Assembly: GCF_011808225.1 (NCBI RefSeq)
Contig: NZ_SOYS01000001.1
Coordinates: 572,517-636,516 of the forward strand
From: Cedecea colo
GTDB lineage: Bacteria; Pseudomonadota; Gammaproteobacteria; Enterobacterales; Enterobacteriaceae
Length of the DNA stretch: 64,000 nt
Direction of reading: 5' to 3'
Below the pieces are notes generated by a model that searched no databases, was not told the DNA's origin, and saw nothing but the letters and a program-made list of their open reading frames with translations. Position 1 is the first letter of the stretch. Each line of letters opens with the position of its first letter. A program made the translations under genes and the position numbers. Of the stretch, positions 27,043 to 36,446 are shown in pieces.

Positions 27043-28071
27043 ATGTCCTACCGAATCAGTCTGCTGGATAAAAGCCCGGTCGCTAAAAATGAAACGCCAG
27101 CGGATGCGTTAAAGCACACCCTCAGCCTTGCGCAACAGGCGGAAAGCTGGGGATATCACCGTTTCTGGATTGCCGAACACCACAACACATCACGCCTCGC
27201 CAGTCCTTCACCTGAACTGCTGATCGCCTGGATTATTGGTCAGACCCGGCATATCCGTGTCGGCTCCGGCGGCGTGATGCTGCAACACTACAGTCCATAC
27301 AAAGTGGCAGAGAATTTTAATTTGCTGGCGTCTATTGCTCCGGGTCGTGTGGATCTTGGTGTGGGCAAAGCTCCCGGCGGTCTGCCACTTTCCACCCGCG
27401 CCTTACAGAACGGGCTGCATCAGGACGAGAAAGCATCCTTTGCCGATCGGCTTGCCCAGCTTGATAACTGGCTGTCACTGCCTGCGGCGGAAGAGGATGA
27501 AGATGCGCTACGTGCGACGCCCATTCCCCGACAGAGCGCAGGGCGGTTTTTGCTTGGTGCAAGCCCGGAAAGCGCGTTGCTTGCCGCACAGCTCGACTGG
27601 GAATTTGTCTTTGCCGCCCATCTCAACGGCGACAAAGCATTGCTGGGTAAAGTGCTGCGTATATGGCGTGAACGAAGCCAGCGCGACGCTATTGTGGCCG
27701 TGCAGGCTATTGTCGCCAGTACCGCCGCAGAAGCAGACGAGCTCGCAACACAGGTGGAAATTTGGGCCGTCGAACTGGAAAACGGCCAGCGCGCGAGCGT
27801 GGCGAGCGAAGCCATGGCGCAGGCATTCGCGCGCCAGGCGGGTAGCCCGGCCATACGCATTGAACGACGCGAACTTTCGCTGCTCAAAGGCACCGCCGAA
27901 AACGTACACGCGCAGCTTGCGGCTTTACAGCAGGAGTTTGGCATCGACGAATTCATTATCGATACGCCGATTGCCGAACGCCAGGCCCGCATCCTGTCGC
28001 TACGTTTGCTGGCCGGGAGTCGCCCGGCAACGGTAACCGCTGACTTTGTCGCTGAACATGAAGCCTGGTAA
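27043..28071 (+). CDS. Luciferase-like flavin monooxygenase (CmoO/YtmO-like)
   Basis: A 342-residue TIM-barrel bacterial-luciferase-family monooxygenase using reduced FMN supplied by a separate reductase. It opens YRISLLDKSPV, carries the WGYHRFWIAEHHN strand near residue 40 and the VGSGGVMLQHYSPYKVAE block near 80, typical of the MsnO8/YtmO subgroup. First gene of an eight-gene operon. In the B. subtilis S-alkylcysteine locus the corresponding gene is cmoO. I place the start at ATG 27043; a GTG three codons upstream is possible, and both have a poor ribosome site. It ends 10 bases before the amidohydrolase start. Confidence 0.75.
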   Translation: MSYRISLLDKSPVAKNETPADALKHTLSLAQQAESWGYHRFWIAEHHNTSRLASPSPELLIAWIIGQTRHIRVGSGGVMLQHYSPYKVAENFNLLASIAPGRVDLGVGKAPGGLPLSTRALQNGLHQDEKASFADRLAQLDNWLSLPAAEEDEDALRATPIPRQSAGRFLLGASPESALLAAQLDWEFVFAAHLNGDKALLGKVLRIWRERSQRDAIVAVQAIVASTAAEADELATQVEIWAVELENGQRASVASEAMAQAFARQAGSPAIRIERRELSLLKGTAENVHAQLAALQQEFGIDEFIIDTPIAERQARILSLRLLAGSRPATVTADFVAEHEAW

Positions 28072-28081
28072 GGGGAGCGGT

Positions 28082-29203
28082 ATGACATTCGGGCAACAAT
28101 TAATCGACTGGCGACGCGAGCTGCATCAGCATCCGGAACTTTCAGGTCAGGAGGTGGAGACCACCGAACGTATTCGCCACTGGCTTGAAGGCGCAGGGTT
28201 ACGCTTATTGCCTTATCAGCTCACGACGGGTGTGGTAACCGAAGTGGGAAAGGGAGAGAAGGTTATCGCGCTGCGTGCAGATATTGATGCGCTGCCAATC
28301 GTTGAAACAAGCGACGTTCCTTTTCGTTCACGGCGGCCCGGCGTGATGCACGCCTGCGGGCATGATGTACACAGCAGCGTCATGCTCGGCGCGGCACTGT
28401 TGCTTAAAGAACATGAAAATCAATTGCCGGGCAGGGTAAGGATTATCTTTCAACCCGCAGAAGAGAATTTTACCGGCGCCAGGGCCATCATTAAAGCCGG
28501 AGCGCTCGAAGGCGTCAGCGCTATTTTTGGCATGCATAACGAACCGGGTTTACCCGTAGGATCGTTCGCCACCAGAGGCGGCGCGTTTTACGCCAACGTC
28601 GATCGCTTCGTTATTCGCGTAAAGGGAAAAGGCGCACATGCGGCACGCCCTCATGAAGGTAACGACTCGATTGTGCTGGCAAGCCAGCTAGTGACGGCCC
28701 TGCAATCGGTTGCCAGCCGCAATATCAGTACGCTGGAATCGGTCGTGGTGAGCGTAACGCGTATTCAGGGCGGTAATACCTGGAACGTGCTGCCGGAAAC
28801 GGTGGAACTTGAGGGAACGGTGCGCACCCATCAGCCGGAGGTTCAGCGTCAGGTGGAAAAGCGTATCCGTGAACTTGCGAGCGGGTTTGCCAGTGCTTTT
28901 GGCGCTCAGATAGACGTGGAATGGTTTGCTGGTCCTACGACTCTCGTCAACGATGAAAAATGGGCCACTTTTGCCACCCGCGTGGCACGCGACGTCGGAT
29001 ATCACACCCGGACCGCCGATGTGCATATGGGCGGCGAAGATTTCGCGGTTTATCTCAACGCTATTCCCGGCGCGTTTGTCAGCATTGGCAGCGCCAGCAG
29101 TTATGGCCTGCACCATCCGGCATATAACCCGAATGAAACATTAATAGAAGATGCGGCACGATATTTCGCTTCGCTCGCCGAACAGGCTTTACTCGAAAGC
29201 TAA
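28082..29203 (+). CDS. M20D amidohydrolase / N-acyl-amino-acid deacylase (SndA-like)
   Basis: A 373-residue metal-dependent amidohydrolase of the hippurate/IAA-amino-acid hydrolase type. Metal ligands are Cys92 and His94 in MHACGHDVHSS, Glu127/Glu128 in QPAEEN, His152 in GMHNEP, and a histidine near the C-terminus in GLHHPAYN. It removes N-acyl groups from amino acids. Its operon partners (GNAT, two flavin monooxygenases, amino-acid importer) point to deacetylation of an N-acetyl sulfur amino acid, as for SndA of B. subtilis; that substrate is inferred. Start ATG 28082, with GGGGAG just upstream. Confidence 0.82.
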   Translation: MTFGQQLIDWRRELHQHPELSGQEVETTERIRHWLEGAGLRLLPYQLTTGVVTEVGKGEKVIALRADIDALPIVETSDVPFRSRRPGVMHACGHDVHSSVMLGAALLLKEHENQLPGRVRIIFQPAEENFTGARAIIKAGALEGVSAIFGMHNEPGLPVGSFATRGGAFYANVDRFVIRVKGKGAHAARPHEGNDSIVLASQLVTALQSVASRNISTLESVVVSVTRIQGGNTWNVLPETVELEGTVRTHQPEVQRQVEKRIRELASGFASAFGAQIDVEWFAGPTTLVNDEKWATFATRVARDVGYHTRTADVHMGGEDFAVYLNAIPGAFVSIGSASSYGLHHPAYNPNETLIEDAARYFASLAEQALLES

Positions 29204-29268
29204 TCCAGAACGGTAGACCCGGGAAATAACGGCCCGGGGATCTTGCGCCCTGAAGATGAGGATAAATA

Positions 29269-30585
29269 ATGTCTGAACAACGGCAATTACGACTTGGCAC
29301 TATATTACACGGCGCATCGGGAAATATGTCTGCATGGCGACACCCGGCAGCCATTGCCGATGCGAGTATTAATTTTGAGTTTGTTAAAAGTACCGCACAG
29401 AAGGCCGAAGAGGGAAAGCTGGATTTTTTATTTGTCGCTGACAGCTTATATATTAATGAAAAATCCATCCCGCATTTTTTGAATCGTTTTGAACCGCTGA
29501 CGCTGCTATCAGCGCTGGCCAGCCTGACCACGCATTTAGGTCTGGTAGGGACGTTATCAACTTCTTACAGCGAGCCGTTTACCGTCGCGCGGCAGTTTGC
29601 AAGCCTTGACCATCTGAGCCACGGGCGTGCGGGCTGGAATGTGGTGACCTCTCCGCTGGAAGGCTCGGCGAAAAATTTCTCCCGCGATAAACATCCTGAA
29701 CACGCGCTGCGTTATCGCATTGCGGATGAATATCTGGACGTCGTCAAAGGACTATGGGATTCGTGGGAAGAGGACGCCTTTATTCGGGATAAGGCAAGCG
29801 GCAAATTCTTTGACGCAAATAAATTACATACGCTTAATCACCACGGCGACTTCTTCAAAGTAGCAGGTCCGCTGAATATTAGCCGTACGCCGCAGGACAG
29901 ACCCATCATATTTCAGGCAGGGGCTTCGGACGACGGCAAAAAATTAGCCGCACGCCATGCCGATGCCATATTTACCCATCATGAAACGCTGGAAGAAGCG
30001 CAATATTTTTACCGCGATGTGAAAAGCCAGCTTGCCGCTCACGGCCGCCGGGCTGAAGAGCTGCATATTTTCCAGGGCGTCAGCGTGATTGTAGGGACTG
30101 ACGCACAGGATGTGGAAAACCAGTATCAGACTACCGCCGCGCTGGTTTCCGTTGAGGACGCGCTTAATTATCTGGGGCGCTACTTTGAGCATCATGACTT
30201 TAGCCAGTACGAGCTGGACGCGCCGTTCCCGGATATTAGCGATCTCGGGCAGAACAGCTTTCGCAGTACGACAGACGAAATCAAACGCAATGCCCGTGAA
30301 CGTAACCTGACACTGCGCCAGGTCGCGCTGGAATCAGCGACGCCGCGTCCACGCTTTTCCGGCACGGCGCAGCAGGTAGCCGACGGATTGCAGGCATGGT
30401 TCGAAAGTTTCGCCGCCGACGGCTTTATCATCCAGGGCGGCACGCCGGATACATTCCCACGTTTTGTGGATGAAGTGGTTCCGGTGTTGCAGGCCCGCGG
30501 GCTGTTCCGTAAGGAATACCCCGGCACCACCCTGCGCGAAAGCCTGGGCCTGTCCGCCCCGGTAAATCAGTTCATACAACAATAA
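29269..30585 (+). CDS. NtaA/SnaA/DszA-family FMN-dependent monooxygenase (CmoJ-like)
   Basis: A 438-residue two-component flavin monooxygenase of the NtaA/DszA family. The opening [20 protein letters not shown] is typical, as are the [11 protein letters not shown] block near residue 60, [11 protein letters not shown] near 120 and the central [17 protein letters not shown] near 210. Family members cleave C-N or C-S bonds after FMNH2-dependent oxygenation. The B. subtilis relative CmoJ acts on N-acetyl-S-alkylcysteine sulfoxides. Start ATG 29269 with GAGGA upstream; the 65-base gap before it contains a short CCCGGG repeat but no clear promoter. Confidence 0.82.
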   Translation: MSEQRQLRLGTILHGASGNMSAWRHPAAIADASINFEFVKSTAQKAEEGKLDFLFVADSLYINEKSIPHFLNRFEPLTLLSALASLTTHLGLVGTLSTSYSEPFTVARQFASLDHLSHGRAGWNVVTSPLEGSAKNFSRDKHPEHALRYRIADEYLDVVKGLWDSWEEDAFIRDKASGKFFDANKLHTLNHHGDFFKVAGPLNISRTPQDRPIIFQAGASDDGKKLAARHADAIFTHHETLEEAQYFYRDVKSQLAAHGRRAEELHIFQGVSVIVGTDAQDVENQYQTTAALVSVEDALNYLGRYFEHHDFSQYELDAPFPDISDLGQNSFRSTTDEIKRNARERNLTLRQVALESATPRPRFSGTAQQVADGLQAWFESFAADGFIIQGGTPDTFPRFVDEVVPVLQARGLFRKEYPGTTLRESLGLSAPVNQFIQQ

Positions 30586-30605
30586 CTTATAAAAGAGAAC
30601 ACGCT

Positions 30606-31541
30606 ATGCAGAAATCATCGCTCATTTTAGCCGTTGCTCTGGCATTCTCCCCGACCGCCGTGCTGGCGCAGGACGTCACGATTAACGGCGCGGGAGTAAG
30701 CCTCGAAGCCAATAAAACCCCGGTCAATACCGCTAAAAATCCGCAGGCTATTGCTGAGTTACCCAAAGATTATCGTTTTGCCGTGCCGGGTAAATTTACC
30801 GTGGCGGTGGCGGCGCTCAATTCGCCTCCGCTCACCGTCTTTGCCGACGATAATAAAACGCTGCTCGGCAGCGAGGTAGATATCGCCCGCCTTGTGGCAG
30901 ACAGCCTCGGCCTTGAGCTGAACGTGGTGCCAACCTCATGGGAAGACTGGCCGCTGGGCGTCACCTCCGGTAAGTACGACGCGGCTATCAGCAATATTAC
31001 CGTCACCAGAGAGCGCAAAGAAAAATTCGACTTTGCCACCTACCGCAAAGACTCGCTTGGCTTCTATGTGAAATCAAGCAGCCCGATTAAGGCAATTGAA
31101 AAAGCCGAAGACATTGCAGGCCTGCGCATCATTGTAGGCTCCGGGACTAATCAGGAATCCATCCTGCTGGCGTGGGATGCTGAAAATCAGAAGAAAGGGT
31201 TGAAGCCGTTCACGCCGGTTTATACCAAAGACGACGCCGCCCAGACGCTGGCGCTGCAATCTGGCCGGGCCGATGCCTTCTTTGGCCCGAACGTGATTGG
31301 CGCATGGAAAGCGGCGCTGACCGGTAAAACGCGCCTTGTAGGCAGCGTAGACGGCGGCTGGCCGAAGGCTGCGCATATCGCTGTGACGCTGAAAAAAGGC
31401 GGCGGCCTGGTAGAGCCGGTGCAAACCGCGCTTAACGGTGTGATTAAAAACGGTGATTACAACAAAGTGCTGGGCCGCTGGGGGGAAAGCGTTGAGCAGA
31501 TCCCATCTTCTGAAATCAATCCGGCAGGCCTTGGCGACTAA
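30606..31541 (+). CDS. Family 3 amino-acid-type solute-binding protein 1 (TcyJ/K-like)
   Basis: A 311-residue periplasmic binding protein with a signal peptide cleaved near residue 22 (LAFSPTAVLAQD). The lobes show FTVAVAALNSPPLTVFADDN, DIARLVADSLGLELNVVPTSWEDWPLGVTSGKYDA in two adjoining strands, and SGTNQESILLAWD. Such proteins bind polar amino acids, with sulfur amino acids for TcyJ/TcyK. It is a clear paralogue of the last gene of the operon, about 60% alike by eye, so two binding proteins probably serve one membrane complex with different ligands. Confidence 0.88.
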   Translation: MQKSSLILAVALAFSPTAVLAQDVTINGAGVSLEANKTPVNTAKNPQAIAELPKDYRFAVPGKFTVAVAALNSPPLTVFADDNKTLLGSEVDIARLVADSLGLELNVVPTSWEDWPLGVTSGKYDAAISNITVTRERKEKFDFATYRKDSLGFYVKSSSPIKAIEKAEDIAGLRIIVGSGTNQESILLAWDAENQKKGLKPFTPVYTKDDAAQTLALQSGRADAFFGPNVIGAWKAALTGKTRLVGSVDGGWPKAAHIAVTLKKGGGLVEPVQTALNGVIKNGDYNKVLGRWGESVEQIPSSEINPAGLGD

Positions 31542-31551
31542 GGAGAAAGTG

Positions 31552-32061
31552 ATGAGCGAACAGTTCCGTGATATTTCCCCCGAAGCGCCAGAGCTACAGC
31601 CCATTATCACCGGGCTGTTTGGTGAATACGAAGCGCGTTACGGCGATTACTTTTCCCGCGACGCGGAAGCAGAACTCACCGAGTGGTATCTGGCTCCGCA
31701 AGGCCTGTTTATTGTGCTTGAACGCGACGGCGAGATTATCGCGACCGGCGCCTATAAGCCTTTTGATGAAAATACCGCCGAGCTTAAGCGCATCTGGACT
31801 CATGCCTCCCTGCGCAAACAGGGGCTGGCCGGGCGGATTGTGCGCGAGCTGGAAAGCAGGGCGCTGCTCGCTGGTTACAGCCAGGTTTACCTGACGACAG
31901 GTTTTCGCCAGCCGGAAGCGGTGAAACTCTATCTGGGCCAGGGCTACGAGCCGCAGTTTGATATCCATCGCGATCCGGAGGAGTACAGCGTTGAGCCTTA
32001 CGACGGGCGCCTGCGCTTTACCAAACTGTTGACGCTCGCAAGCCAGAGCAAAACCGCCTGA
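31552..32061 (+). CDS. GNAT N-acetyltransferase (SnaA-like candidate)
   Basis: A 169-residue GNAT protein: substrate-side strands LFIVLERDGEIIATGAY, acetyl-CoA-binding AELKRIWTHASLRKQGLAGR (the R/Q-x-x-G-x-G/A loop near residue 90), and C-terminal YLTTGFRQPEAVKLYLGQGY. It sits inside the operon between binding protein and permease. In the S-alkylcysteine pathway of B. subtilis an acetyltransferase acetylates the incoming amino acid before oxidation, and this is the likely counterpart. Start ATG 31552 with AAGGAG upstream; an in-frame codon 99 bases earlier lies within the preceding gene. Confidence 0.8.
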   Translation: MSEQFRDISPEAPELQPIITGLFGEYEARYGDYFSRDAEAELTEWYLAPQGLFIVLERDGEIIATGAYKPFDENTAELKRIWTHASLRKQGLAGRIVRELESRALLAGYSQVYLTTGFRQPEAVKLYLGQGYEPQFDIHRDPEEYSVEPYDGRLRFTKLLTLASQSKTA

Positions 32062-32070
32062 GGATCTGAT

Positions 32071-32997
32071 ATGACTACACCATCCACCATTAAGGTTGTA
32101 CCGGCACGTTATCCGATGCGCGCAGTCGGAGCTATTGTGGCGCTGTTTGTGCTGGCGATCGTTATTCAGTCGGTCGCTTTTAACCCGCGCTGGGAATGGG
32201 GCGTGTTTGCACGCTGGTTCTTTGATCCTGTAATCCTGGAAGGGCTGGCGCAAACGCTACTGCTGACGCTAATCGGCACCGTTCTGAGCGTGATAATTGG
32301 CGGCGTGCTCGCACTGGCGCGGCTCTCTTCATCCTGGTTGCTTAACGCGCTGGCGTGGGGTTATATCTGGCTGTTCCGCTCGCTGCCGCTGATTGTGGTG
32401 CTCATTGTTCTCTACAACTTCTCTTATTTGTACGACACGCTGTCGCTTGGTATTCCGTTTACGGCTATCACCTGGGGCAGCTACGAAACGATTAACGTCC
32501 TTGGGCAGTTTTCCACGGCGGTTGTCGGGCTGACGCTGGTACAAAGCGCCTATACCGCAGAAATTATTCGCGGCGGTTTCCTGGGGGTCGATCACGGCCA
32601 GTACGAGGCGGCTGCGGCGCTTGGCCTGCCCGCGTGGCGACGCATTGTGCGCATTATTTTGCCGCAGGCTTTACGCACTATTTTACCGGCTGGTTTTAAC
32701 GAAATCATCAGCCTCGCCAAAGGCACGGCGATGGTTTACGTGCTGGCGATGCCGGAACTGTTCTACACCATCCAGATGATCTACAACCGCACCCAGGAAG
32801 TGATCCCTTTACTGATGGTGGGCGCGGCCTGGTATCTGACGATCACCAGCTTCCTGTCGCTGATCCAGCATCTGGTTGAACGCTGGCTTGCCCGCAGCGA
32901 ACGCCGTTCGGCCATCAATCAGCAAAGCCCGGCACGCATCGTTTCGGGCCCGCCTGCATTACAGACTCAGGAGGCAGTACATGCATCAGTCCCTTAA
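32071..32997 (+). CDS. Amino-acid-type ABC permease (His/Glu/Arg/opine family)
   Basis: A 308-residue inner-membrane permease with an amino-terminal extra helix, then the HisM-like domain: [18 protein letters not shown] near residue 60, [12 protein letters not shown] near 160, and the coupling loop [20 protein letters not shown] near 175. Only one permease gene is present, so a homodimer is likely, whereas the B. subtilis tcy operon has two. The gene overlaps the next by 17 bases. Confidence 0.9.
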   Translation: MTTPSTIKVVPARYPMRAVGAIVALFVLAIVIQSVAFNPRWEWGVFARWFFDPVILEGLAQTLLLTLIGTVLSVIIGGVLALARLSSSWLLNALAWGYIWLFRSLPLIVVLIVLYNFSYLYDTLSLGIPFTAITWGSYETINVLGQFSTAVVGLTLVQSAYTAEIIRGGFLGVDHGQYEAAAALGLPAWRRIVRIILPQALRTILPAGFNEIISLAKGTAMVYVLAMPELFYTIQMIYNRTQEVIPLLMVGAAWYLTITSFLSLIQHLVERWLARSERRSAINQQSPARIVSGPPALQTQEAVHASVP

Positions 32998-33760
32998 TCA
33001 GCCGGGGCATATTTCCATTACCGGCGTCAGTAAATATTTTGGTCGGTATAAAGCGCTGGATAATGTGTCCCTCGAACTGCCGCCGGGTTCGGTCACGGTC
33101 ATTCTCGGGCCGTCCGGATCGGGGAAATCCACCCTGCTGCGTGCGATTAATCATTTAGAGCGCGTGGACGAAGGGTTTATTCAGATAGACGGCGACTACA
33201 TTGGCTACCGTCTGGCGAAGGACAAGCTTTATGAGCTGAAGGAAAAAGAGATCCTGCGCCAGCGCATCAACGTGGGCTACGTTTTTCAAAATTTCAATTT
33301 GTTTCCGCATCTCACGGTGCTTGAAAACCTGATTGAAGCGCCCATTGCCCACAAACAGCTCAACCGCAAGGCCGCTATTGAACGCGCTTACGAACTGCTG
33401 GGTGTGGTGGGCCTGCGCAATAAAGCCGATGCCTGGTCCCGCCATCTCTCCGGTGGACAGCAGCAACGTATCGCTATTGCGCGCGCGCTGGCGTTGCGTC
33501 CTCGCGTGATGCTGTTTGATGAACCGACGTCGGCACTCGATCCGGAGCTGGTGGGTGAAGTCCTTGATGTCATCAAAAAGCTGGCCCGCTCGGGCACCAC
33601 GCTGGTGGTCGTTACGCACGAGATTGGTTTTGCCCGTGAGGTGGCCGATCGGGTGGTGTTTATGGTCGACGGGAAAATCGTTGAGCAGGGCAGCAGCGAA
33701 GAAGTGCTGAACCATCCGCAACATTCGCGCACGCAGCAATTTTTATCCAAAGTACTTTAA
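32981..33760 (+). CDS. Amino-acid-type ABC ATPase
   Basis: A 259-residue GlnQ/TcyN-like ATPase: Walker [10 protein letters not shown] near 42, Q-loop [16 protein letters not shown], signature LSGGQQQR, Walker [13 protein letters not shown], and H-loop VTHEIGFA. The start is the ATG at 32981 with AGGAGG upstream, inside the end of the permease gene. A longer frame opening at 32876 is a shadow. It powers the single permease of this operon. Confidence 0.93.
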   Translation: MHQSLNQPGHISITGVSKYFGRYKALDNVSLELPPGSVTVILGPSGSGKSTLLRAINHLERVDEGFIQIDGDYIGYRLAKDKLYELKEKEILRQRINVGYVFQNFNLFPHLTVLENLIEAPIAHKQLNRKAAIERAYELLGVVGLRNKADAWSRHLSGGQQQRIAIARALALRPRVMLFDEPTSALDPELVGEVLDVIKKLARSGTTLVVVTHEIGFAREVADRVVFMVDGKIVEQGSSEEVLNHPQHSRTQQFLSKVL

Positions 33761-33769
33761 GGATCGCAG

Positions 33770-34666
33770 ATGAAATCAGCAGCACTGGCGCTGATGCTGT
33801 TTAGCGCCGCCACGCTGGCAGGCGAGGGCATCGATCTTAACGCTAACGAACGGCCGATTCATACGGCTAAAAACCCGCAGGCCATCAGCAAACTCCCGGC
33901 GGCGTTTAAATTTGTTGAGCCAGGGACGCTGACCGTCGCTATATCGGCCCTCAATTCGCCGCCGCTGGCGATGCTGGCGAGCGACAACAGAACGCGTATC
34001 GGGAGCGATCCGGATATTGCACGCCTGCTCGCCGATAGCCTGGGGCTGAAGCTTAAACTGGTGCCCACAGCATGGGAGGACTGGCCGCTTGGCATCACCT
34101 CGGGCCGCTATGACGTGGCGCTGGTGAATATCGCCGTGACCGAACAACGCAAAGAGAAGTTTGATTTTGCGACCTATCGCGTGGACTCGCTCGCTTTTTC
34201 AGTAAAGGCAGGGAGCGATATTAAGGCCATCAGCAAAGCGCAAGACTTGGCGGGGCGGCGAGTGATAGTAGGCTCCGGCACCAATCAGGAGAAAATCCTG
34301 CTGGGCTGGAACAAGCAAAACCAACAGGCCGGGCGCGCACCGGCGCAGCCAATCTATCTGACAGATGATGCTTCCGGTAACCTCTATATTCAGTCTGGCC
34401 GCGCGGACGTCTTCTTCGGGCCGCAAAGCGTTTCCGCCTACAAGGCGGCGCTGACGGGCAAAACCAGCGTGGTCGGATTAGGGCCAAAGAAGGCTTTTGT
34501 CGCCACCACCACAAAAAAGGGCAATGGCCTGGTTTATGCGTTGCAGGCAGCGCTTGATGGCGCAGCCAAAAGTGGTGAATACCAGCAGGTATTGACTCGT
34601 TGGGGAGAGAAGGATGAGGCGGTTGCGGCATCCGAGGTGAATCCGCCGGGGATTACCTATCCATAG
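33770..34666 (+). CDS. Family 3 amino-acid-type solute-binding protein 2 (TcyJ/K-like)
   Basis: A 298-residue periplasmic binding protein with a very short signal peptide (KSAALALMLFSAATLAGEG). It is a paralogue of the binding protein four genes upstream: both share NPQAI near residue 40, ALNSPPL, a DIARLLADSLGLKLKLVPT-like strand, TAWEDWPLG, KEKFDFATYR and GSGTNQE. Divergence is concentrated in the second lobe, as expected for a changed ligand. It ends the eight-gene operon; a REP-like palindrome follows within 5 bases. Confidence 0.88.
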   Translation: MKSAALALMLFSAATLAGEGIDLNANERPIHTAKNPQAISKLPAAFKFVEPGTLTVAISALNSPPLAMLASDNRTRIGSDPDIARLLADSLGLKLKLVPTAWEDWPLGITSGRYDVALVNIAVTEQRKEKFDFATYRVDSLAFSVKAGSDIKAISKAQDLAGRRVIVGSGTNQEKILLGWNKQNQQAGRAPAQPIYLTDDASGNLYIQSGRADVFFGPQSVSAYKAALTGKTSVVGLGPKKAFVATTTKKGNGLVYALQAALDGAAKSGEYQQVLTRWGEKDEAVAASEVNPPGITYP

Positions 34667-34670
34667 GGTA

Positions 34671-34705
34671 TTGTGGCGGATGACGTTGAAGCTTATCCGC
34701 CGCAA
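34671..34705. repeat. REP-like palindromic element between convergent units
   Basis: GGCGGAT (34675-34681) and ATCCGCC (34695-34701) flank a GACGTTGAAGCTT loop, extended by TTGT and GCAA. The sequence resembles the palindromic units found between enterobacterial genes and lies between the stops of the sulfur-operon and tyrP. Confidence 0.5.
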
Positions 34706-34714
34706 CACGCGGCA

Positions 34715-35926
34715 TTACCCCACTTCCGGCAACACACCCGCAGCAATCAGCGCCTGGATAACGATTACGGCGATGCCGCAGGCGAATACCAGCGCCAGTA
34801 GCGGCCGGCCACCGGCAACCCGGTAACCGGACGCAGCGTGATGCTGACGGCTTTTCCAGGCCAGAAGCGAAGGAACGATCAGCGCCAGCACCGCAAGCGC
34901 CACGCCTGCATAGCCCAGCGCCATCACAAAACCCTGCGGATAGAACAGAGCGAAGACCAGCGGCGGCACGAAGGTCATCAGGCCGGTCTGGGCACGCCCG
35001 CAGACGTTGCGGTTGCGCTGGAACAGATCGCCCAGGTAATCGAATAGCCCCAGAGAAACCCCAAGAAAGGAGGTTGCCAGCGCCAGGTCGGCAAACAGGT
35101 GTACCGCCAGCTCAACGTGCGGCGTCGCCACAACCTGGCGTACTGCCTGCAGCAATCCGTTTAATCCGGCACGCTCGGCCAGCAGAGAGTGGAAAACCCC
35201 CGAATCGATGGCTCCAAGCGTCGCCAGTTGCCAGAAGATATAAGCGACCAGTGGGATCGCGCTGCCGGTAATAAACACCCAGCGCAGCTTGCGCAGGTCG
35301 CCGTTCAGGTAGCTGACTATGCTCGGTACGCTGCCGTGAAAACCAAAAGAGGTAAAAATAACCGGAATAGCAGAAAGAGCGAGGCCTTTCTCAATCGGCA
35401 GGGATACTAAATTGGTGTGGTGAATATGGGGCATCATCAGCACCAGCATCACTACCAGCAGGACGATCTTGGCGCTGAACAATACACGATTAAACATATC
35501 CACCATCTGCGTACCCACGCAGACCACGCTTCCGGCAACCAACGTAAATAGCAGCACGCCCGTAGAGGCAGAAATGCTGGTAGACATCCACTGACTAAGG
35601 CTCGCCGCCAGCAATTCACCGGCCCCGCTGATATAAGCGGCGGTAAGGGCGTACATCAAAAAGAGCATGCTAAAACCGGTAAGCCACTGGCCAGGACGGC
35701 CAAGGTAACGGCGCGCGAGCGTGCCAAGCCCGGTATCCGCACAGACATGTTGATAAACCTCAACCAGCAGCAGGGCCGTGTAACACATTAGCCCCCACAG
35801 CCCGAGGAGCAACAGGAATGTGACGCCAAACCCAACGCCTGCGGAGGCCAACGGCATAGCCAGCATTCCCGCACCAATTGTGGTTCCGGCCACGATAAAA
35901 ATACTGCCGAGAGTGCGATTCTTCAC
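34715..35926 (-). CDS. tyrP: Tyrosine-specific transporter TyrP
   Basis: A 403-residue inner-membrane symporter with about 11 helices, aligning end to end with E. coli Tyr[21 protein letters not shown] at the start, [19 protein letters not shown] near 195, and the [10 protein letters not shown]-terminus. It takes up tyrosine with protons. I chose the GTG at 35926, which matches the E. coli start and has GGGAA upstream; a GTG 9 bases earlier is the alternative. A TyrR-box-like sequence lies about 95 bases upstream, consistent with control by TyrR. Confidence 0.93.
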   Translation of the reverse strand: MKNRTLGSIFIVAGTTIGAGMLAMPLASAGVGFGVTFLLLLGLWGLMCYTALLLVEVYQHVCADTGLGTLARRYLGRPGQWLTGFSMLFLMYALTAAYISGAGELLAASLSQWMSTSISASTGVLLFTLVAGSVVCVGTQMVDMFNRVLFSAKIVLLVVMLVLMMPHIHHTNLVSLPIEKGLALSAIPVIFTSFGFHGSVPSIVSYLNGDLRKLRWVFITGSAIPLVAYIFWQLATLGAIDSGVFHSLLAERAGLNGLLQAVRQVVATPHVELAVHLFADLALATSFLGVSLGLFDYLGDLFQRNRNVCGRAQTGLMTFVPPLVFALFYPQGFVMALGYAGVALAVLALIVPSLLAWKSRQHHAASGYRVAGGRPLLALVFACGIAVIVIQALIAAGVLPEVG

Positions 35927-35935
35927 GCTTCCCAC

Positions 35936-36375
35936 TGAATTTACGCTTTTAATAATAGTAATGTGCCGCGCAGGGTAAGGGAAAACCTCAGAGGCGTCAA
36001 ATCAGGATTACGAGCTTCGTATAGAAAAGTTTACAGGGATAATTGTTAATATACATAGCATAAACAAGTAAAGTAAACAGCGGAGGCGCTAACAAAGTTA
36101 AATGATTAAATGTAACACGCGATCTTTATTCAAATATTTAACTTTTTGTCAGCATTGAATTCCAGAAGTATGAGCTAAAGCAAGGCGAAAAAACTTTTTA
36201 AGCGCAAATATATTGTTATATGGTAGCCATGTGTTTAACTAAATGTTAACGTTTTTAAATTATACGTCGAACGTATTTTTTGGAAACGCCTTTGCTATTT
36301 AAGCAATAATGCGAAAGTATTAATTTAAAGGTAACTACATGTGAAGGCTCGCCTTTGCGTGCTCTGTCTGTGCAT
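35936..36375. other. AT-rich divergent regulatory region between tyrP and pgaA
   Basis: Over 400 bases without coding frames. It should contain the tyrP promoter near its left end and the pgaA promoter toward its right end. The stretch 36040-36340 is very A/T rich with many TTTAA and TAAAG runs, a composition that often attracts H-NS. I see no clear gene or RNA. Confidence 0.55.
36018..36035. promoter_or_regulatory. Candidate TyrR box upstream of tyrP
   Basis: CGTATA-N6-TTTACA matches the TyrR consensus TGTAAA-N6-TTTACA in the whole right half and four of six left positions, and keeps the G and C at the key 14-base spacing. Position upstream of tyrP fits known TyrR control of this gene in E. 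coli. Confidence 0.5.
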
Positions 36376-36446
36376 GCCGTCATACGACGGCAATAAATTA
36401 ACGGTAATATTTATTTTTATTCTGGCATAAGGATATAAGGGCATCT
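36376..36446 (+). promoter_or_regulatory. pgaA mRNA leader with GGA motifs and hairpin
   Basis: A GCCGTC-ATAC-GACGGC hairpin (36376-36391) is followed by a ribosome site region with AAGGATATAAGGGC just before the pgaA ATG. In E. coli the pgaA leader is repressed by CsrA binding several GGA sites, including one over the ribosome site; GGA here at 36430 could be such a site. The regulatory role is inferred by homology of position. Confidence 0.45.
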
